In this document: positions 17,797 through 26,988 of the stretch, one piece after another | How positions within the stretch are numbered: the first letter of the stretch is position 1 | How the letters are laid out: each line of letters starts with the position of its first letter | Assembly: GCF_014189535.1 (NCBI RefSeq) | Contig: NZ_CP050307.1 | Location: 186,001 to 250,000, forward strand | Direction of reading: 5' to 3' | Length of the DNA: 64,000 nt | Origin: Rhizobium lusitanum | GTDB lineage: Bacteria; Pseudomonadota; Alphaproteobacteria; Rhizobiales; Rhizobiaceae | Translations under genes and position numbers: made by a program | Notes under the pieces: generated by a model | The model's database searches: none | What the model was told of the DNA's origin: nothing | The model's input: only the letters and a program-made list of their open reading frames with translations

Positions 17797-18487
17797 TGAA
17801 CGGCCCAAGATCACTCTGGCCTTGCAAGGTTACCGAGCCGCCGGAAAGGGATTTTGCGCTCCCGATCGGCCATTGCATTGTTGTGCCGCCAAGGACGTAC
17901 CCGACGAGGCCGTTGCGACCGCCGATTTTCGTGGCTCCTTGCTTGAGGACGACGTTCGACAGACGAAAACGACTGCCGCCGTTGTTCTTGCCGGTCAGGA
18001 AAAGGCTGTCGCCCTGCCGGCTCAGATTCCAGGAGACATCGGCCGCCTTGGCGTCGGCATTCCTGAAAAAGACGGGGATGGAGTGGCGCACGATCAGGGT
18101 CACGGTGCCGGCTTTCGCGCGGGAAGGATCCGGTAGCTCATCGACGATGACGCGATAGGTCTCCTCGGTCCGCACCGGTGCCTTGGTCGTTCTGATCACC
18201 CTGACCGTATAGCCCGCGTTCGGCGCCATCTTGGTCGCCGGCGGGCTGGCCACGACGTTTGTCGTCGGTTCCAGCTTTTCGACGCCGCCTGTCTGGCTCC
18301 ACTTGAAGACACGCACCTGCACATTGATGGGATGGTCGCCGTCATTGGTCAGGTTGAGCACACCGGTGCTGTCAGGCGCGATGAGTTCGAGATTAGTGGG
18401 CGCCGCGCGCAAGGAGGCGGCGTTCGCAAGGCAAGCATTCAAGAGAACAAGCGCCGTCGTGGCAAGGCATGTAAACATGCGTTGCAT
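17768..18487 (-). CDS. Periplasmic pilus chaperone (PapD/CsuC type)
   Basis: A 239-residue periplasmic chaperone. Signal peptide ending ACLANA; the first immunoglobulin-like domain begins LRAAPTNLELIAPDSTGVLNL. The G1-strand zone YRVIVDELPDPSRAK carries the conserved YR(V/L).(V/L)DELP motif of SCPU-system chaperones, and VRHSIPVFF follows. It donates strand G1 to pilus subunits during transit to the usher. A strong AGGAGG sits 6 bases upstream of the ATG. Second gene of the pilus operon. Confidence 0.9.
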   Translation of the reverse strand: MQRMFTCLATTALVLLNACLANAASLRAAPTNLELIAPDSTGVLNLTNDGDHPINVQVRVFKWSQTGGVEKLEPTTNVVASPPATKMAPNAGYTVRVIRTTKAPVRTEETYRVIVDELPDPSRAKAGTVTLIVRHSIPVFFRNADAKAADVSWNLSRQGDSLFLTGKNNGGSRFRLSNVVLKQGATKIGGRNGLVGYVLGGTTMQWPIGSAKSLSGGSVTLQGQSDLGPFNANIAITKR

Positions 18488-18508
18488 AGCAGCCTCCTAG
18501 CAATAAAT

Positions 18509-19006
18509 TCAGTAGGTGACGGTGATCGCCACTGTGTCGGTGTAGGTGCCGGCAGCCGGTGTCGTTTGCGCCGGAACTCGGCCATAGACCGGGATGTTCT
18601 GCACGTTGCCATTACCCGTGCCTGCTACCGTATCCGTCGGGACCGTCACGCCCCAAAGCAGCGTGCGCCCGCTGTCACGGTAGATGGAGTAATTGACCGT
18701 CGCCGCCCCGGGGCCGGTCATTTGGCGAACGGAGGTTGTCGCGGCTGCGCCCGCACCGGCACTCAAGCCGACATTGTAGGTCTGTCCCGTCGTGCATTGA
18801 ACACCGATGGAACTGGCTTGATCGGTCACGGCATCGAGAACGCCCTTGGTGCCGAAATCGAGATCGCTGGCACTTTGGACCTTGCATTCTGCCTGGATGA
18901 CAATGCGGACCGTCATATTACCGGTCGCCGTGGCAGCCATGACGGGTGCCTCTGTGATGAAGATTGCAGCACCGACGAGTAAGGCACCGCGTAGCGCTTT
19001 CAACAT
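18509..19006 (-). CDS. Spore-coat-protein-U-domain major pilin subunit
   Basis: A 165-residue secreted SCPU subunit. The signal peptide ends APVMAA; the mature protein has VIQAECKVQSASDLDFGTKG, IGVQCTTGQTYNVGLSAG, the NYSIYRDSGRTLLWG block and the C-terminal AAGTYTDTVAITVTY donor-strand-like segment, all diagnostic. It is the first gene of the operon and, by analogy with CsuA/B, the likely shaft pilin. Only one subunit gene is present, whereas Csu operons usually have several. GGAGGGG precedes the ATG by about 8 bases. Confidence 0.88.
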   Translation of the reverse strand: MLKALRGALLVGAAIFITEAPVMAATATGNMTVRIVIQAECKVQSASDLDFGTKGVLDAVTDQASSIGVQCTTGQTYNVGLSAGAGAAATTSVRQMTGPGAATVNYSIYRDSGRTLLWGVTVPTDTVAGTGNGNVQNIPVYGRVPAQTTPAAGTYTDTVAITVTY

Positions 19007-19479
19007 GTTGTATTCCCCTCCGCAGCTTCCTCACGAACCTGCTAATATCCTAAATTAATCATATATGGATCATGATGGCAACAAGGCAAAAAGATATTGA
19101 GTTCTTTTCTTTGAATATCGGCGCTTCTCTGTAGTAAAATAATACTTACCGTAGAATTACCGGAATATATGGGCGCCGTTCGAGCCAAAAAATTAACAGA
19201 ATATAAACTATATTAGCGACGGCAGGTCAGAGCGGTTCTTCCTTGGCCAATCGCGGATCTGCTTCTTCGTTTGGCACCCTGATTCGTATCGGTCGAAATT
19301 GATTCCCGTGTTTGGATCGTTTGCCACAGCTCGATGCATATTTCTGAGCTTGAAAATCTTTTGCCGCCATATACCCGTGGGCTGGTCGTGATGCATTTTG
19401 ATAATGTCGCAGAAAAGCACCGATGACGTCGCCGCTCGCGCTAAGGTCTCGGCAAATCCAAAGTTCGGAGTCGCAAGCA
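19007..19479. promoter_or_regulatory. Divergent intergenic region, AT-rich
   Basis: About 470 bases between the pilin gene (-) and the flavoprotein gene (+). Positions 19040-19215 are strikingly AT-rich relative to surroundings, as for a regulated or H-NS/MucR-like-controlled promoter of a pilus operon. I find no open frame with family character and cannot place hexamers with certainty. Confidence 0.45.
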
Positions 19480-22041
19480 ATGGCAGAGTTTCCCCAGAAG
19501 GCTAAGGTCGTCATCATTGGCCTGGGCGGTATCGTTGGCGCGTCGATCGCGCATCATCTGATCGAGCGCGGTTGGGAAGATATTGTCGGTATCGACAAAT
19601 CCGGTATCCCGACCGATATCGGCTCGACGGCGCATGCTTCCGATTTCTGTTACACCACCAGCCACGATTATCTCTCGGTCTGGACCACGCAATATTCGAT
19701 CGATTTTTTCGAGAAGATGGGACACTACGCCCGCATTGGCGGCCTTGAGGTTGCCCGCACGGGTGACGACACCTGGATGGAAGAGATCCGGCGCAAGGCT
19801 TCCTCAGGCAAGGCCTTCGGTACCAATGTTCGTCTCGTCACCCCCTCCGAGATCAAGGAAATGTTCCCGCTGATCGAGGAAGATCAGGTGCAGGGTGGTA
19901 TGTTCGATCCGGATGCCGGTCTCGTCGTCCCACGCTCGCAGACGGTTGCCGGCAAGCTGGTGGATGCGGCTGAGAAATCTGGCAAGCTGAAGGTATTCGG
20001 CAATACGCCCGCACAGTCGTTGATCGTCGAGGGTGGCCGCATCAAGGGTGTGGTCACGCATCGCGGCACGATCATGGCTGACCATGTCATCGTCTGCGCC
20101 GGCATTTGGGGTCGCCTGATTGCCGAGATGGTCGGCGAGGACCTGCCAGTCATGCCGGTCGATCATCCGCTCACCTTCTTCGGGCCCTATAATGAGTTCG
20201 AAGGTACGGGCAAGGATATCGGCTTTCCGCTGCTCAGAGACCAGGGCAATTCCGCCTATATGCGCGACACCGGCGATCCGAAGACGACGGAAGGCGGCCA
20301 GATCGAGTGGGGCTATTACGAGACCACCAATCCTCGCCTCTGCCACCCGCGCGACATCCTTGAAAAGCACGAGGCCCGCCTGTCGCCTTCGCAACGCGAC
20401 CTCGAAATGGAACAGATCATCGAGCCGCTCGAGCGCGCCATGGAACTGACGCCAATCCTCGGCGAGCTCGGCTACAATGAGAGCCACTCCTTCAACGGCC
20501 TGCTGCAGGTTTCCGCTGCCGGTGGTCCGTCCTGCGGCGAAAGCCAAAAGGTGCGCGGCCTCTGGTACTGCGTCGCCATCTGGGTGAAGGACGGTCCGGG
20601 CTACGGCAAGCTCATCGCCGATTGGATGACCGACGGTCGTACCGAGATCGACCACAACAGCATCGACTATGCGCGCTTCTATCCGCACCAGCTGACGGAA
20701 GAGTTCATCGAGAGCCGCAGCTATGAAGCCGCGCAGAAGATCTACTTCCCGGCCGTGCATACGCGCGAACCCTACGCCTCGAGTCGTAACGTCAAGCGTT
20801 CGCCTTTCTACGAGCGTGAAAAGGAGCTGGGCGCTCACTTCATGGAGCTCGGGGGCTGGGAGCGTGCGCATGGTTATGCCGCAAACGAGCATCTGCTGGA
20901 GAAGTATGGCGATCGCGTGCCGGTGCGTCAGAATGAGTGGGACAGCCGCCACTTCTGGCGCGTCTCCAATGCCGAGCATCTCGCGATGAGCGAGGATTGT
21001 GGTATCGTCAATCTCTCGCATTTCCACATGGTCGACATCGAGGGGCCTGACCATGTCGAGCTACTCGAGTGGCTGTGCGCCGCAAAGATCGGCGGCGACG
21101 GAAATATCGGCAAGGGTATCTACACGCACTTCCTCGACGACGAGGGCATGGTGCGCGCCGACTTTACCGTCATCCGCATGACCGACCGTTGCCGGCTGAT
21201 CAACGGTGCCGATGCCGGCCCGCGCGACTTCCACTATATGCGCCGCGTCGCCGAGGATCGGGGCCTCGACGTCACGATCACCGACGTGACCGAGAAGTTT
21301 ATCACCATCGGCATCTGGGGCCCGAACGCCCGTGAGACGCTGAAGAAGGTTGTTGCCGATCCGGCCGGGCTTGATGCGGAAAACTTCCCCTTCGCCGCGA
21401 TCAAGCAGATCCAGATTGGCGGCAAGCCTGTTACCGCCTTCCGCATCTCCTACGTCGGTGAGCAGGGCTGGGAACTGCACATGAAATACGAGGACGGCCT
21501 TGCCGTCTGGGATGCACTGCGCTCCACCGGCGTGATGGCCTTCGGCGTCGAGACCTATGCGAACTCACGTCGTATGGAAAAGAGCCTGCGCCTGCAGAAT
21601 GCGGACCTTCTGACCCAGTACAATCTGATCGAGGCAGATCTTGCCCGTCCGAAAGTCAAGGAAGCCGACTTCCGTGGCAAGGCAAAGCATCTGGAGTACA
21701 AAGCCCGCGAACATCAGCCGGCCATGCTTTGCACGCTGATCATGACGGATAACACCGACAGACAAGGTATCAAGCGCTACCCGCTCGGCAATCTGCCGGT
21801 CATGGACCCGGAAACCGGCAAGGTGCTGATTGATGAGCTCGGCCGCCGTTCCTACACGACCTCCATCGCCTTCGGTCCGACAATCGGCAAGAACATCGCG
21901 CTTGCCTATCTGCCCTGGGCCTATTGCCAGGAAGGCCGCAAGCTGAATGTCGAATATTTCGCCGAGACCTATCCGGTCGAGGTTGTCAGCATCGGCTACA
22001 AGCCGCTGTATGACCCTGAAAATCTGAAGCCGAGAAGCTAA
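19480..22041 (+). CDS. Dimethylglycine/sarcosine dehydrogenase-like FAD-GcvT fusion protein
   Basis: An 853-residue two-part enzyme. The N-terminal half is a DAO-type FAD domain: dinucleotide fold VVIIGLGGIVGASIAHHLIE (residues 9-28) and GSTAHASDF, in which the His may be the covalent flavin site as in the HAAG segment of dimethylglycine dehydrogenase. The C-terminal half (from about residue 430) is a GcvT aminomethyltransferase fold with VNLSHFHMVDIEGPDHVELL, ADFTVIRMTDRCRLING and ITIGIWGPNARETLKKV, plus the GCV_T_C barrel ending SIGYKPLYDPENLKPRS. It would demethylate an N-methyl amine and pass formaldehyde to tetrahydrofolate. CGGAG lies about 10 bases before the ATG; it is monocistronic with a strong terminator downstream. 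Confidence 0.88.
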   Translation: MAEFPQKAKVVIIGLGGIVGASIAHHLIERGWEDIVGIDKSGIPTDIGSTAHASDFCYTTSHDYLSVWTTQYSIDFFEKMGHYARIGGLEVARTGDDTWMEEIRRKASSGKAFGTNVRLVTPSEIKEMFPLIEEDQVQGGMFDPDAGLVVPRSQTVAGKLVDAAEKSGKLKVFGNTPAQSLIVEGGRIKGVVTHRGTIMADHVIVCAGIWGRLIAEMVGEDLPVMPVDHPLTFFGPYNEFEGTGKDIGFPLLRDQGNSAYMRDTGDPKTTEGGQIEWGYYETTNPRLCHPRDILEKHEARLSPSQRDLEMEQIIEPLERAMELTPILGELGYNESHSFNGLLQVSAAGGPSCGESQKVRGLWYCVAIWVKDGPGYGKLIADWMTDGRTEIDHNSIDYARFYPHQLTEEFIESRSYEAAQKIYFPAVHTREPYASSRNVKRSPFYEREKELGAHFMELGGWERAHGYAANEHLLEKYGDRVPVRQNEWDSRHFWRVSNAEHLAMSEDCGIVNLSHFHMVDIEGPDHVELLEWLCAAKIGGDGNIGKGIYTHFLDDEGMVRADFTVIRMTDRCRLINGADAGPRDFHYMRRVAEDRGLDVTITDVTEKFITIGIWGPNARETLKKVVADPAGLDAENFPFAAIKQIQIGGKPVTAFRISYVGEQGWELHMKYEDGLAVWDALRSTGVMAFGVETYANSRRMEKSLRLQNADLLTQYNLIEADLARPKVKEADFRGKAKHLEYKAREHQPAMLCTLIMTDNTDRQGIKRYPLGNLPVMDPETGKVLIDELGRRSYTTSIAFGPTIGKNIALAYLPWAYCQEGRKLNVEYFAETYPVEVVSIGYKPLYDPENLKPRS

Positions 22042-22065
22042 GCTGAGCTCAAGGCCGATGCATAA

Positions 22066-22111
22066 ATCAACGCCGCCTGGATGAGGTGATCTCCAGGCGG
22101 CGTTGATTTTT
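22066..22111 (+). terminator. Intrinsic terminator between convergent genes
   Basis: ATCAACGCCGCCTGGA (22066-22081) pairs perfectly with TCCAGGCGGCGTTGAT (22092-22107) around a 10-nt loop and runs into TTTTT. It terminates the flavoprotein gene on the + strand and, with weaker U-richness on the other side, possibly the GNAT-ending ABC operon on the - strand. Confidence 0.9.
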
Positions 22112-22132
22112 CCAGTCGTGGCGGCATCGATG

Positions 22133-22633
22133 TCAGTCGGACTCCGACACTTCGCTCGGATTTGCAAGCGGCAGCATGCCGCGATAGATGCCGGGGACGG
22201 AACCTTCGATCGGGATCGCACCGACGCTCCGGCGATAGAACTCCATCGGCCCGGCTCCGCCGATCACGCCGTAAGCGTAACCCTGGGCATACATGTCCAG
22301 AAGCGTCGTCAGCAGCAGGGCCTGTCCGACACCCTTGCCGCGCATCGACGGATCGACGCCGGTCGGCCCGAAGAAGCCCTTCGCGGTTGCCTCATGGCAG
22401 GCAAAGCCAACCAGCACGTCATCCTTGACCGCGATAAAGCAGGTCGGCGGCTGGCGCATGGTGGCGGCCGTCGCCTCCGCCGCCCAGCCCGCGCCGAACA
22501 GCGGCTGGATCCAGGAGGTCAGCGCGCTGAGTTCGGGCGCCAGCACTCGGCGAATGACGATCCCCTCGCTGTCCATGCGCTTCTCCAACGCCGGGTCCGG
22601 CTTCAATTCGTAGAGCTTAACAAGCATGTCCAT
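22133..22633 (-). CDS. GNAT-family N-acetyltransferase at the end of a sugar ABC operon
   Basis: A 166-residue GNAT protein. Acetyl-CoA loop: GVDPSMRGKGVGQALLLTTL (Q/RxxGxG/A as RGKGVG, residues about 97-102). The late segment GPMEFYRRSVGAIPIEGS is a conserved end of this subfamily. It starts 18 bases after the permease stop and so belongs to the sugar ABC operon. An acetyltransferase co-transcribed with a carbohydrate importer suggests acetylation of an imported amino sugar or a detoxification role (inference). ATG at 22633, with a second ATG two codons later. Confidence 0.86.
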   Translation of the reverse strand: MDMLVKLYELKPDPALEKRMDSEGIVIRRVLAPELSALTSWIQPLFGAGWAAEATAATMRQPPTCFIAVKDDVLVGFACHEATAKGFFGPTGVDPSMRGKGVGQALLLTTLLDMYAQGYAYGVIGGAGPMEFYRRSVGAIPIEGSVPGIYRGMLPLANPSEVSESD

Positions 22634-22651
22634 CGGTCTATCCTTTGCCGC

Positions 22652-23545
22652 TCAGCCTTTCACCGCGCCTGCCGTCAAGCCGGCGACGATCCGCCTCTGG
22701 AAGAGAAGGACCACGATGATGAGGGGTAGCGTCACGGTGACGGAGGCTGCCATGATCTGCCCGAAAGGATATTCGAAGCGGCTGGTGCCGGCAATCAGGC
22801 CGATGGCGACCGGCACGGTGCGGTTCTCGTCGGTGAGGGTGAAAGTGAGCGCGAAGAGGAACTCGTTCCAGGCGAGGATGAAGGCAAGAATGCCCGTGCT
22901 TGCAAGCGACGGCCCCATCAGGGGCAGGAGGATCTTCATGAGAATCCGGAAATGCGAACAGCCGTCGATGATCGCCGCCTCTTCGAGTTCGCGCGGGAAC
23001 TCGCGGATGAAGGTCGTCAGGATCCAGGTGGTGAACGGCACCGTCGAGAGCAGATAGGTCAGCACCAGCGCGCTTGGGCGGTTGAAGAGCCCCAGCCAGT
23101 TGATCAGCTCGAACATGCCCGACAGCACCACCACCTGTGGGAAGATCGAGACCATCAGCACGATCATCAGCATCGCGCGACGCTGCGGAAAGTCGATGCG
23201 GCCGAGCGCATAGGCGGCGCTTAGCCCGATGATAAGCGACAGAAAGGTCGTTGTCGTCGCGACATAGACGGAGTTCAAAAGGGACCGCATGAACACCGGA
23301 TTGTCGATCAGCTGCCGATAGTAGGTAAAATCGAAGGCCGGCAGAAGCGCCGAATGGTAAAGCGCCCCACCCTGCTTGGTCGAGGAGACGAAAGCCCAGT
23401 AGTAGGGAAAGAGCGTGTAGAAGAGCACGAACAGGAGTGCCACGATCTGCAGGCCCCTGACGCACCGCCGCCTCATGCGATAATAGGAGGAAGACTTGCG
23501 CTGGGGTCTCTGGATGCCGGATCCTTGCATGGTTGCGTCTGTCAT
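22652..23545 (-). CDS. Carbohydrate ABC permease, MalG type (CUT1)
   Basis: A 297-residue inner-membrane permease with six predicted helices. The EAA motif reads EEAAIIDGCSHFRILMKILLP (residues about 205-225) with the canonical EAA...G...I.LP spacing. It ends in RRIVAGLTAGAVKG, the usual MalG-type C-terminus. It starts 5 bases after the MalF-type gene stop. It forms the translocation pore with the MalF-type partner for a mono- or oligosaccharide. Confidence 0.93.
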   Translation of the reverse strand: MTDATMQGSGIQRPQRKSSSYYRMRRRCVRGLQIVALLFVLFYTLFPYYWAFVSSTKQGGALYHSALLPAFDFTYYRQLIDNPVFMRSLLNSVYVATTTTFLSLIIGLSAAYALGRIDFPQRRAMLMIVLMVSIFPQVVVLSGMFELINWLGLFNRPSALVLTYLLSTVPFTTWILTTFIREFPRELEEAAIIDGCSHFRILMKILLPLMGPSLASTGILAFILAWNEFLFALTFTLTDENRTVPVAIGLIAGTSRFEYPFGQIMAASVTVTLPLIIVVLLFQRRIVAGLTAGAVKG

Positions 23546-23550
23546 CTGCG

Positions 23551-24441
23551 TCAGTGCCCCGCTGCCCGGTCGAGGCGAAGCACCCCGATGATGATGATTG
23601 CGACAAGTGCGACGAGCAGAAAAACCCAGGTCGATGCGGCCGAGCCGACGCCGAGTTCCTGAAAGCTGATCAGCCTGTCGCGGGCGTAGATCGACACAGT
23701 CATGACATTCTCGTTGCTGGCGGCCATGACATAGGCAAGGTCGAACATTCTGAGCGCGTCCAGCACGCGGAATAGTACCGCCACGCCGATGGCCGGCCGC
23801 AGCATGGGCAGGGTGATCGACCAGAAGCGTTTCCAGGCGGGGATACCATCCACTTCCGCTGCCTCGAAGATCTCCGGCGAGATCAGCTGCAGGCCGGCGA
23901 GGATGAGCAGCACCATGAAGGGCGTGGTCATCCACACGTCGACGAAGATGACGGTGCCCATGATGAGCGAGCTGTTGGCCGTCCAGGCAATGCCATGGTC
24001 GACGAGGCCGAGTTCGATGAGGAGTTTGTTGATCACGCCGAACTGGTCGTTGAGCATCCATTCCCATATCTTGGTAGAAACAACGACGGGTATCGCCCAA
24101 GGAACGAGAATGGCCGCGCGAGCAAGCCCGCGGCCGGGGATCGCCTCATTGACGAGAAGTGCTATGGCGATCCCGAGAACTGTTTCGATGGCGACGGAGA
24201 TCACGGTGAAGACGAGGGTATTCTTAACGGCGACCCACCAGTTATGATCCTGAATGACCTCGATGAAATTATCGAAGCCGATCATGGAATAGGCTGAGGG
24301 ATTGTCGAGATAGGCGTCGGTGAAGGCGAAGAAGAAGGTGCGAGCTAACGGCCAAAGGGCGACGAGCAGCATCACCAAGATGATGGGAACGAGAAACAGC
24401 CATGCGGCCCGGTGATCCCGGCGGGCGAGTCGAGCGCTCAT
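23551..24441 (-). CDS. Carbohydrate ABC permease, MalF type (CUT1)
   Basis: A 296-residue permease: first helix AWLFLVPIILVMLLVALWPL, then FTDAYLDNPSAYSMIGFDNF typical of MalF-like subunits, and an EAA loop EAAEVDGIPAWKRFWSITLP. The start overlaps the ATPase stop by four bases (ATGA). The whole operon looks most like the ThuEFGK trehalose/maltose type in rhizobia, but the thuAB catabolic genes are not present here, so the substrate is open. Confidence 0.92.
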   Translation of the reverse strand: MSARLARRDHRAAWLFLVPIILVMLLVALWPLARTFFFAFTDAYLDNPSAYSMIGFDNFIEVIQDHNWWVAVKNTLVFTVISVAIETVLGIAIALLVNEAIPGRGLARAAILVPWAIPVVVSTKIWEWMLNDQFGVINKLLIELGLVDHGIAWTANSSLIMGTVIFVDVWMTTPFMVLLILAGLQLISPEIFEAAEVDGIPAWKRFWSITLPMLRPAIGVAVLFRVLDALRMFDLAYVMAASNENVMTVSIYARDRLISFQELGVGSAASTWVFLLVALVAIIIIGVLRLDRAAGH

Positions 24442-25553
24442 CGATCGGTTGCCTCCCCCGCGTCCTGGGTGGGGTCATCAAGTATCAGGCGCTTGCCGCC
24501 GGCATCGAAGACAAACATCGCCCCGTCGGCAAAATCCAACCCGACTGGCTTGCCGATGAGATGCTGTCCGGGCGCTGTCGCAAGGCGGATCACCCAGATG
24601 GTGTCATCTGCGATGCGGCAATAGCCGAAATGCTCGTGCCCCAGATCCTCGACGCGCTCCAGCGTACCGACGATGCGGCCCTCGAGCGCGTCGACGAGGC
24701 GCAGCGCCTCCGGCCTGATGCCGATTGCGGCGGCGGGTTCGGCTGATGCTTGCACCGCCGCGCCGATGGAAAGGCCACCAGCGCCTTCGATCCGGCTGGC
24801 GCCGGCCGCTTGTCGCATCGCAACGGGCAGGAAATTCATGCGCGGACTGCCGATAAAACCCGCCACGAAGCGATTGTCGGGCGCATGATAGAGCTCTTGC
24901 GGCGTTCCGATCTGCTCGATGCGGCCATGGTTGAGAACGACGATCCTGTCGGCGAGCGTCATGGCTTCCGATTGATCGTGCGTAACATAGATCATCGTCG
25001 TCTTGAGATCGTCATGAAGCTTGGCGATCTCCATGCGCATTTCCATCCGCAAGTCGGAATCGAGGTTGGAAAGCGGTTCGTCGAAAAGGAATATTTCTGG
25101 CTGGCGCACCAGTGCCCGGCCGATCGCCACGCGCTGGCGCTGCCCGCCGGACAATTCCCGCGGCCGGCGCTCGAGCAGATGATCGACCTTGAGCATGCGG
25201 GCAACCGAGGAGACCTTCTGCCGGACTGCCTCGCGACCCATGCCCAGCGTTTCCAGGGCAAACCCGATGTTGCGCGCGACGCTCATATGCGGATAGAGCG
25301 CGTAGGACTGAAAGACGAAGGCTACGCCGCGCTTGGATGCGGGCACGTCGCTGACATCGTCGCCCCCGATACTGACCACGCCTTTCGATGCGGAAATGAG
25401 CCCGGCGACGATGCGCAGAAGCGTTGACTTGCCGCAGCCAGAAGGGCCGACGAAGACGACGAACTCACCGTCGTTGATCTGGAGGTTGACGTCTTGAATG
25501 ACGCTATGCGTACCAAAGTTCTTTGAAACGGATTCAAGCGAAACCGATGCCAT
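24438..25553 (-). CDS. Carbohydrate ABC ATPase, MalK/UgpC type
   Basis: A 371-residue ATPase. Walker A GPSGCGKST (residues about 37-45), Q-loop VFQSYALYPHM, signature LSGGQRQRVAIGRAL, Walker B IFLFDEPLSNLD and H-loop YVTHDQSEA, followed by a C-terminal TOBE/MalK regulatory domain (from about residue 235). The start ATG at 25553 gives the standard MASVSLESVSKNFG opening; an ATG eight codons upstream is less likely. It follows the SBP gene after a stem-loop and overlaps the MalF-type gene. Confidence 0.93.
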   Translation of the reverse strand: MASVSLESVSKNFGTHSVIQDVNLQINDGEFVVFVGPSGCGKSTLLRIVAGLISASKGVVSIGGDDVSDVPASKRGVAFVFQSYALYPHMSVARNIGFALETLGMGREAVRQKVSSVARMLKVDHLLERRPRELSGGQRQRVAIGRALVRQPEIFLFDEPLSNLDSDLRMEMRMEIAKLHDDLKTTMIYVTHDQSEAMTLADRIVVLNHGRIEQIGTPQELYHAPDNRFVAGFIGSPRMNFLPVAMRQAAGASRIEGAGGLSIGAAVQASAEPAAAIGIRPEALRLVDALEGRIVGTLERVEDLGHEHFGYCRIADDTIWVIRLATAPGQHLIGKPVGLDFADGAMFVFDAGGKRLILDDPTQDAGEATDR

Positions 25554-25625
25554 TTTACACCCGGGCCTTGAGATCATGAAGGCTCGCCACCACTAGGCGG
25601 CGGCGAGACAGCGGCGCGTTTGGCG

Positions 25626-25650
25626 GGCGGGAAGACAGGTTCTCCCCGCC
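25626..25650 (-). promoter_or_regulatory. Intercistronic stem-loop after the SBP gene
   Basis: Reading the minus strand, GGCGGGGAGA pairs with TCTTCCCGCC (one G-U) around a 5-nt loop, 17 bases after the SBP stop. The lack of a T-run favours an mRNA-stabilising or processing element that lifts SBP expression above that of ATPase and permeases. Confidence 0.65.
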
Positions 25651-25666
25651 GATGCCCAAGTTGGCG

Positions 25667-26923
25667 TCAGCGGCTTTCCTTGAGTTTCTCAAGCCGGCCT
25701 GCAAGCGACGTCAGGCCCGATTTGACGTCGGTGCCCCCGGACAGCATGTCGTGGACCGTACGATAGAAGGCCTGCGACACCCGGTTGTAGCTGGTGCCGG
25801 TATAGCCGGATGGGCGAACGGCGCTGTCGGCAAAGGCCTGCTGGTTGTCCTTGAGGAAGGGGATCTTGGCCAGGATTTCGGGATCGCTATAGAGCGCCGG
25901 GATGGACGGATTGACCGCGTCCTTGAGCGCACGCACTTTCTGCATGTCAGGGCCGGTGATGAAGTTGACGAAGTCGGCTGCGATGTTCGGCTTGGCCGAG
26001 TATTTCGACACGCCGTAATACATCGGCCCAAGGCAACCGCTGGACTTTTGCCCCTCTTTACCGACCGGAAGCGGCATCACGCCGACCTTGTCGATGATGG
26101 AGCTTCCTGCCTGGTGCGACGTCCCCCAAACATAGGGCCAGTTGCGGTGGAAGACCGCGTTGCCGGATTCGAAGATTGCGCGCGATGCTTCCTCGTCATA
26201 GTTCAGCACGCCCTCGGGGCTGATCGAGCCGATCCAGCCTTTGGCCTTGCCGATTGCCTCTGCGGCTTGCGGGTTGTCGATCGTCACCTTGCCGTCGTCG
26301 GATATGATCGTGCCGCCGCCGTTCGACGCGATGAGTTCGATGGCATCGCAGGTCAGCCCTTCATAGCTCTTTGCCTGCCAGGCATATCCCCACATGTCGG
26401 GGTGGCCGGCGGCACGTTCCTTGTCCTGGATTTCCTTGGCGGTCGTCGCCAGTTCATCCCAGGTCTTGGGTGGTTGCTTGCCGTATTTCTCCAGAAGATC
26501 CTTGCGGTAGAACATCAGCCCGACATCCATGTAGGCGGGCATGGCGACAAGATTGCCACTCAGTTTTGCGGCATTGAGCGTCGAGGCAAAATGCTTGTCC
26601 TGATCGGCCTGCGGGATCAGCGTCTTCAGGTCGAGCAGGTTGCTCTTGAACATGCCGAGCCAGATGACGTCGAGAAACAGGACATCGACATCGGTTGATT
26701 TTGCCGCAAGCAGCTGCTGATAGAGCGGGATCGCATCATCCAGCAGCGCGGGCATCTTGTTGATCTTTGCCTCATTGCCTGTCTTCTCCTTCCAGGCATT
26801 GGCGACGGTCGTGCACAACTCAAATTCTGTCGGCGCGCAGAAGACGGAGATTGTTTCGGCATGGGCCGAGACCGTCCAGAGGCCAGCGCAGAGAGAGAGG
26901 GCAGCAAGGCTTTTCCTAAACAT
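25667..26923 (-). CDS. Sugar ABC solute-binding protein (family 1, ThuE-like)
   Basis: A 418-residue periplasmic binding protein: signal peptide MFRKSLAALSLCAGLWTVSA ending AHA, then ETISVFCAPTEFELC. Family-1 marks are DVDVLFLDVIWLGMF, LVAMPAYMDVGLMFYRKDLL (the typical MFYRKDLLEKYG block) and GNAVFHRNWPYVW. The number and spacing of blocks fit trehalose/maltose-type ThuE proteins. It is the first gene of the operon and is preceded by a promoter with an embedded palindrome (26993-27010). Confidence 0.92.
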   Translation of the reverse strand: MFRKSLAALSLCAGLWTVSAHAETISVFCAPTEFELCTTVANAWKEKTGNEAKINKMPALLDDAIPLYQQLLAAKSTDVDVLFLDVIWLGMFKSNLLDLKTLIPQADQDKHFASTLNAAKLSGNLVAMPAYMDVGLMFYRKDLLEKYGKQPPKTWDELATTAKEIQDKERAAGHPDMWGYAWQAKSYEGLTCDAIELIASNGGGTIISDDGKVTIDNPQAAEAIGKAKGWIGSISPEGVLNYDEEASRAIFESGNAVFHRNWPYVWGTSHQAGSSIIDKVGVMPLPVGKEGQKSSGCLGPMYYGVSKYSAKPNIAADFVNFITGPDMQKVRALKDAVNPSIPALYSDPEILAKIPFLKDNQQAFADSAVRPSGYTGTSYNRVSQAFYRTVHDMLSGGTDVKSGLTSLAGRLEKLKESR

Positions 26924-26988
26924 GAACTGTTCCCTTGATTGTGATAACGCTTTGGCATCGTGCGGAACTCTACGGCTCCTTGACGTTA

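Noticed and set aside
18468..18481. Inverted repeat GCATGT-AA-ACATGC at the chaperone start
   Set aside because: Lies inside the coding start of the chaperone gene, with no evidence of regulatory use; likely chance.
19208..19480. 90-codon minus-strand frame in the pilin/flavoprotein gap
   Set aside because: No ribosome site, no recognised domain and overlap with the flavoprotein start.
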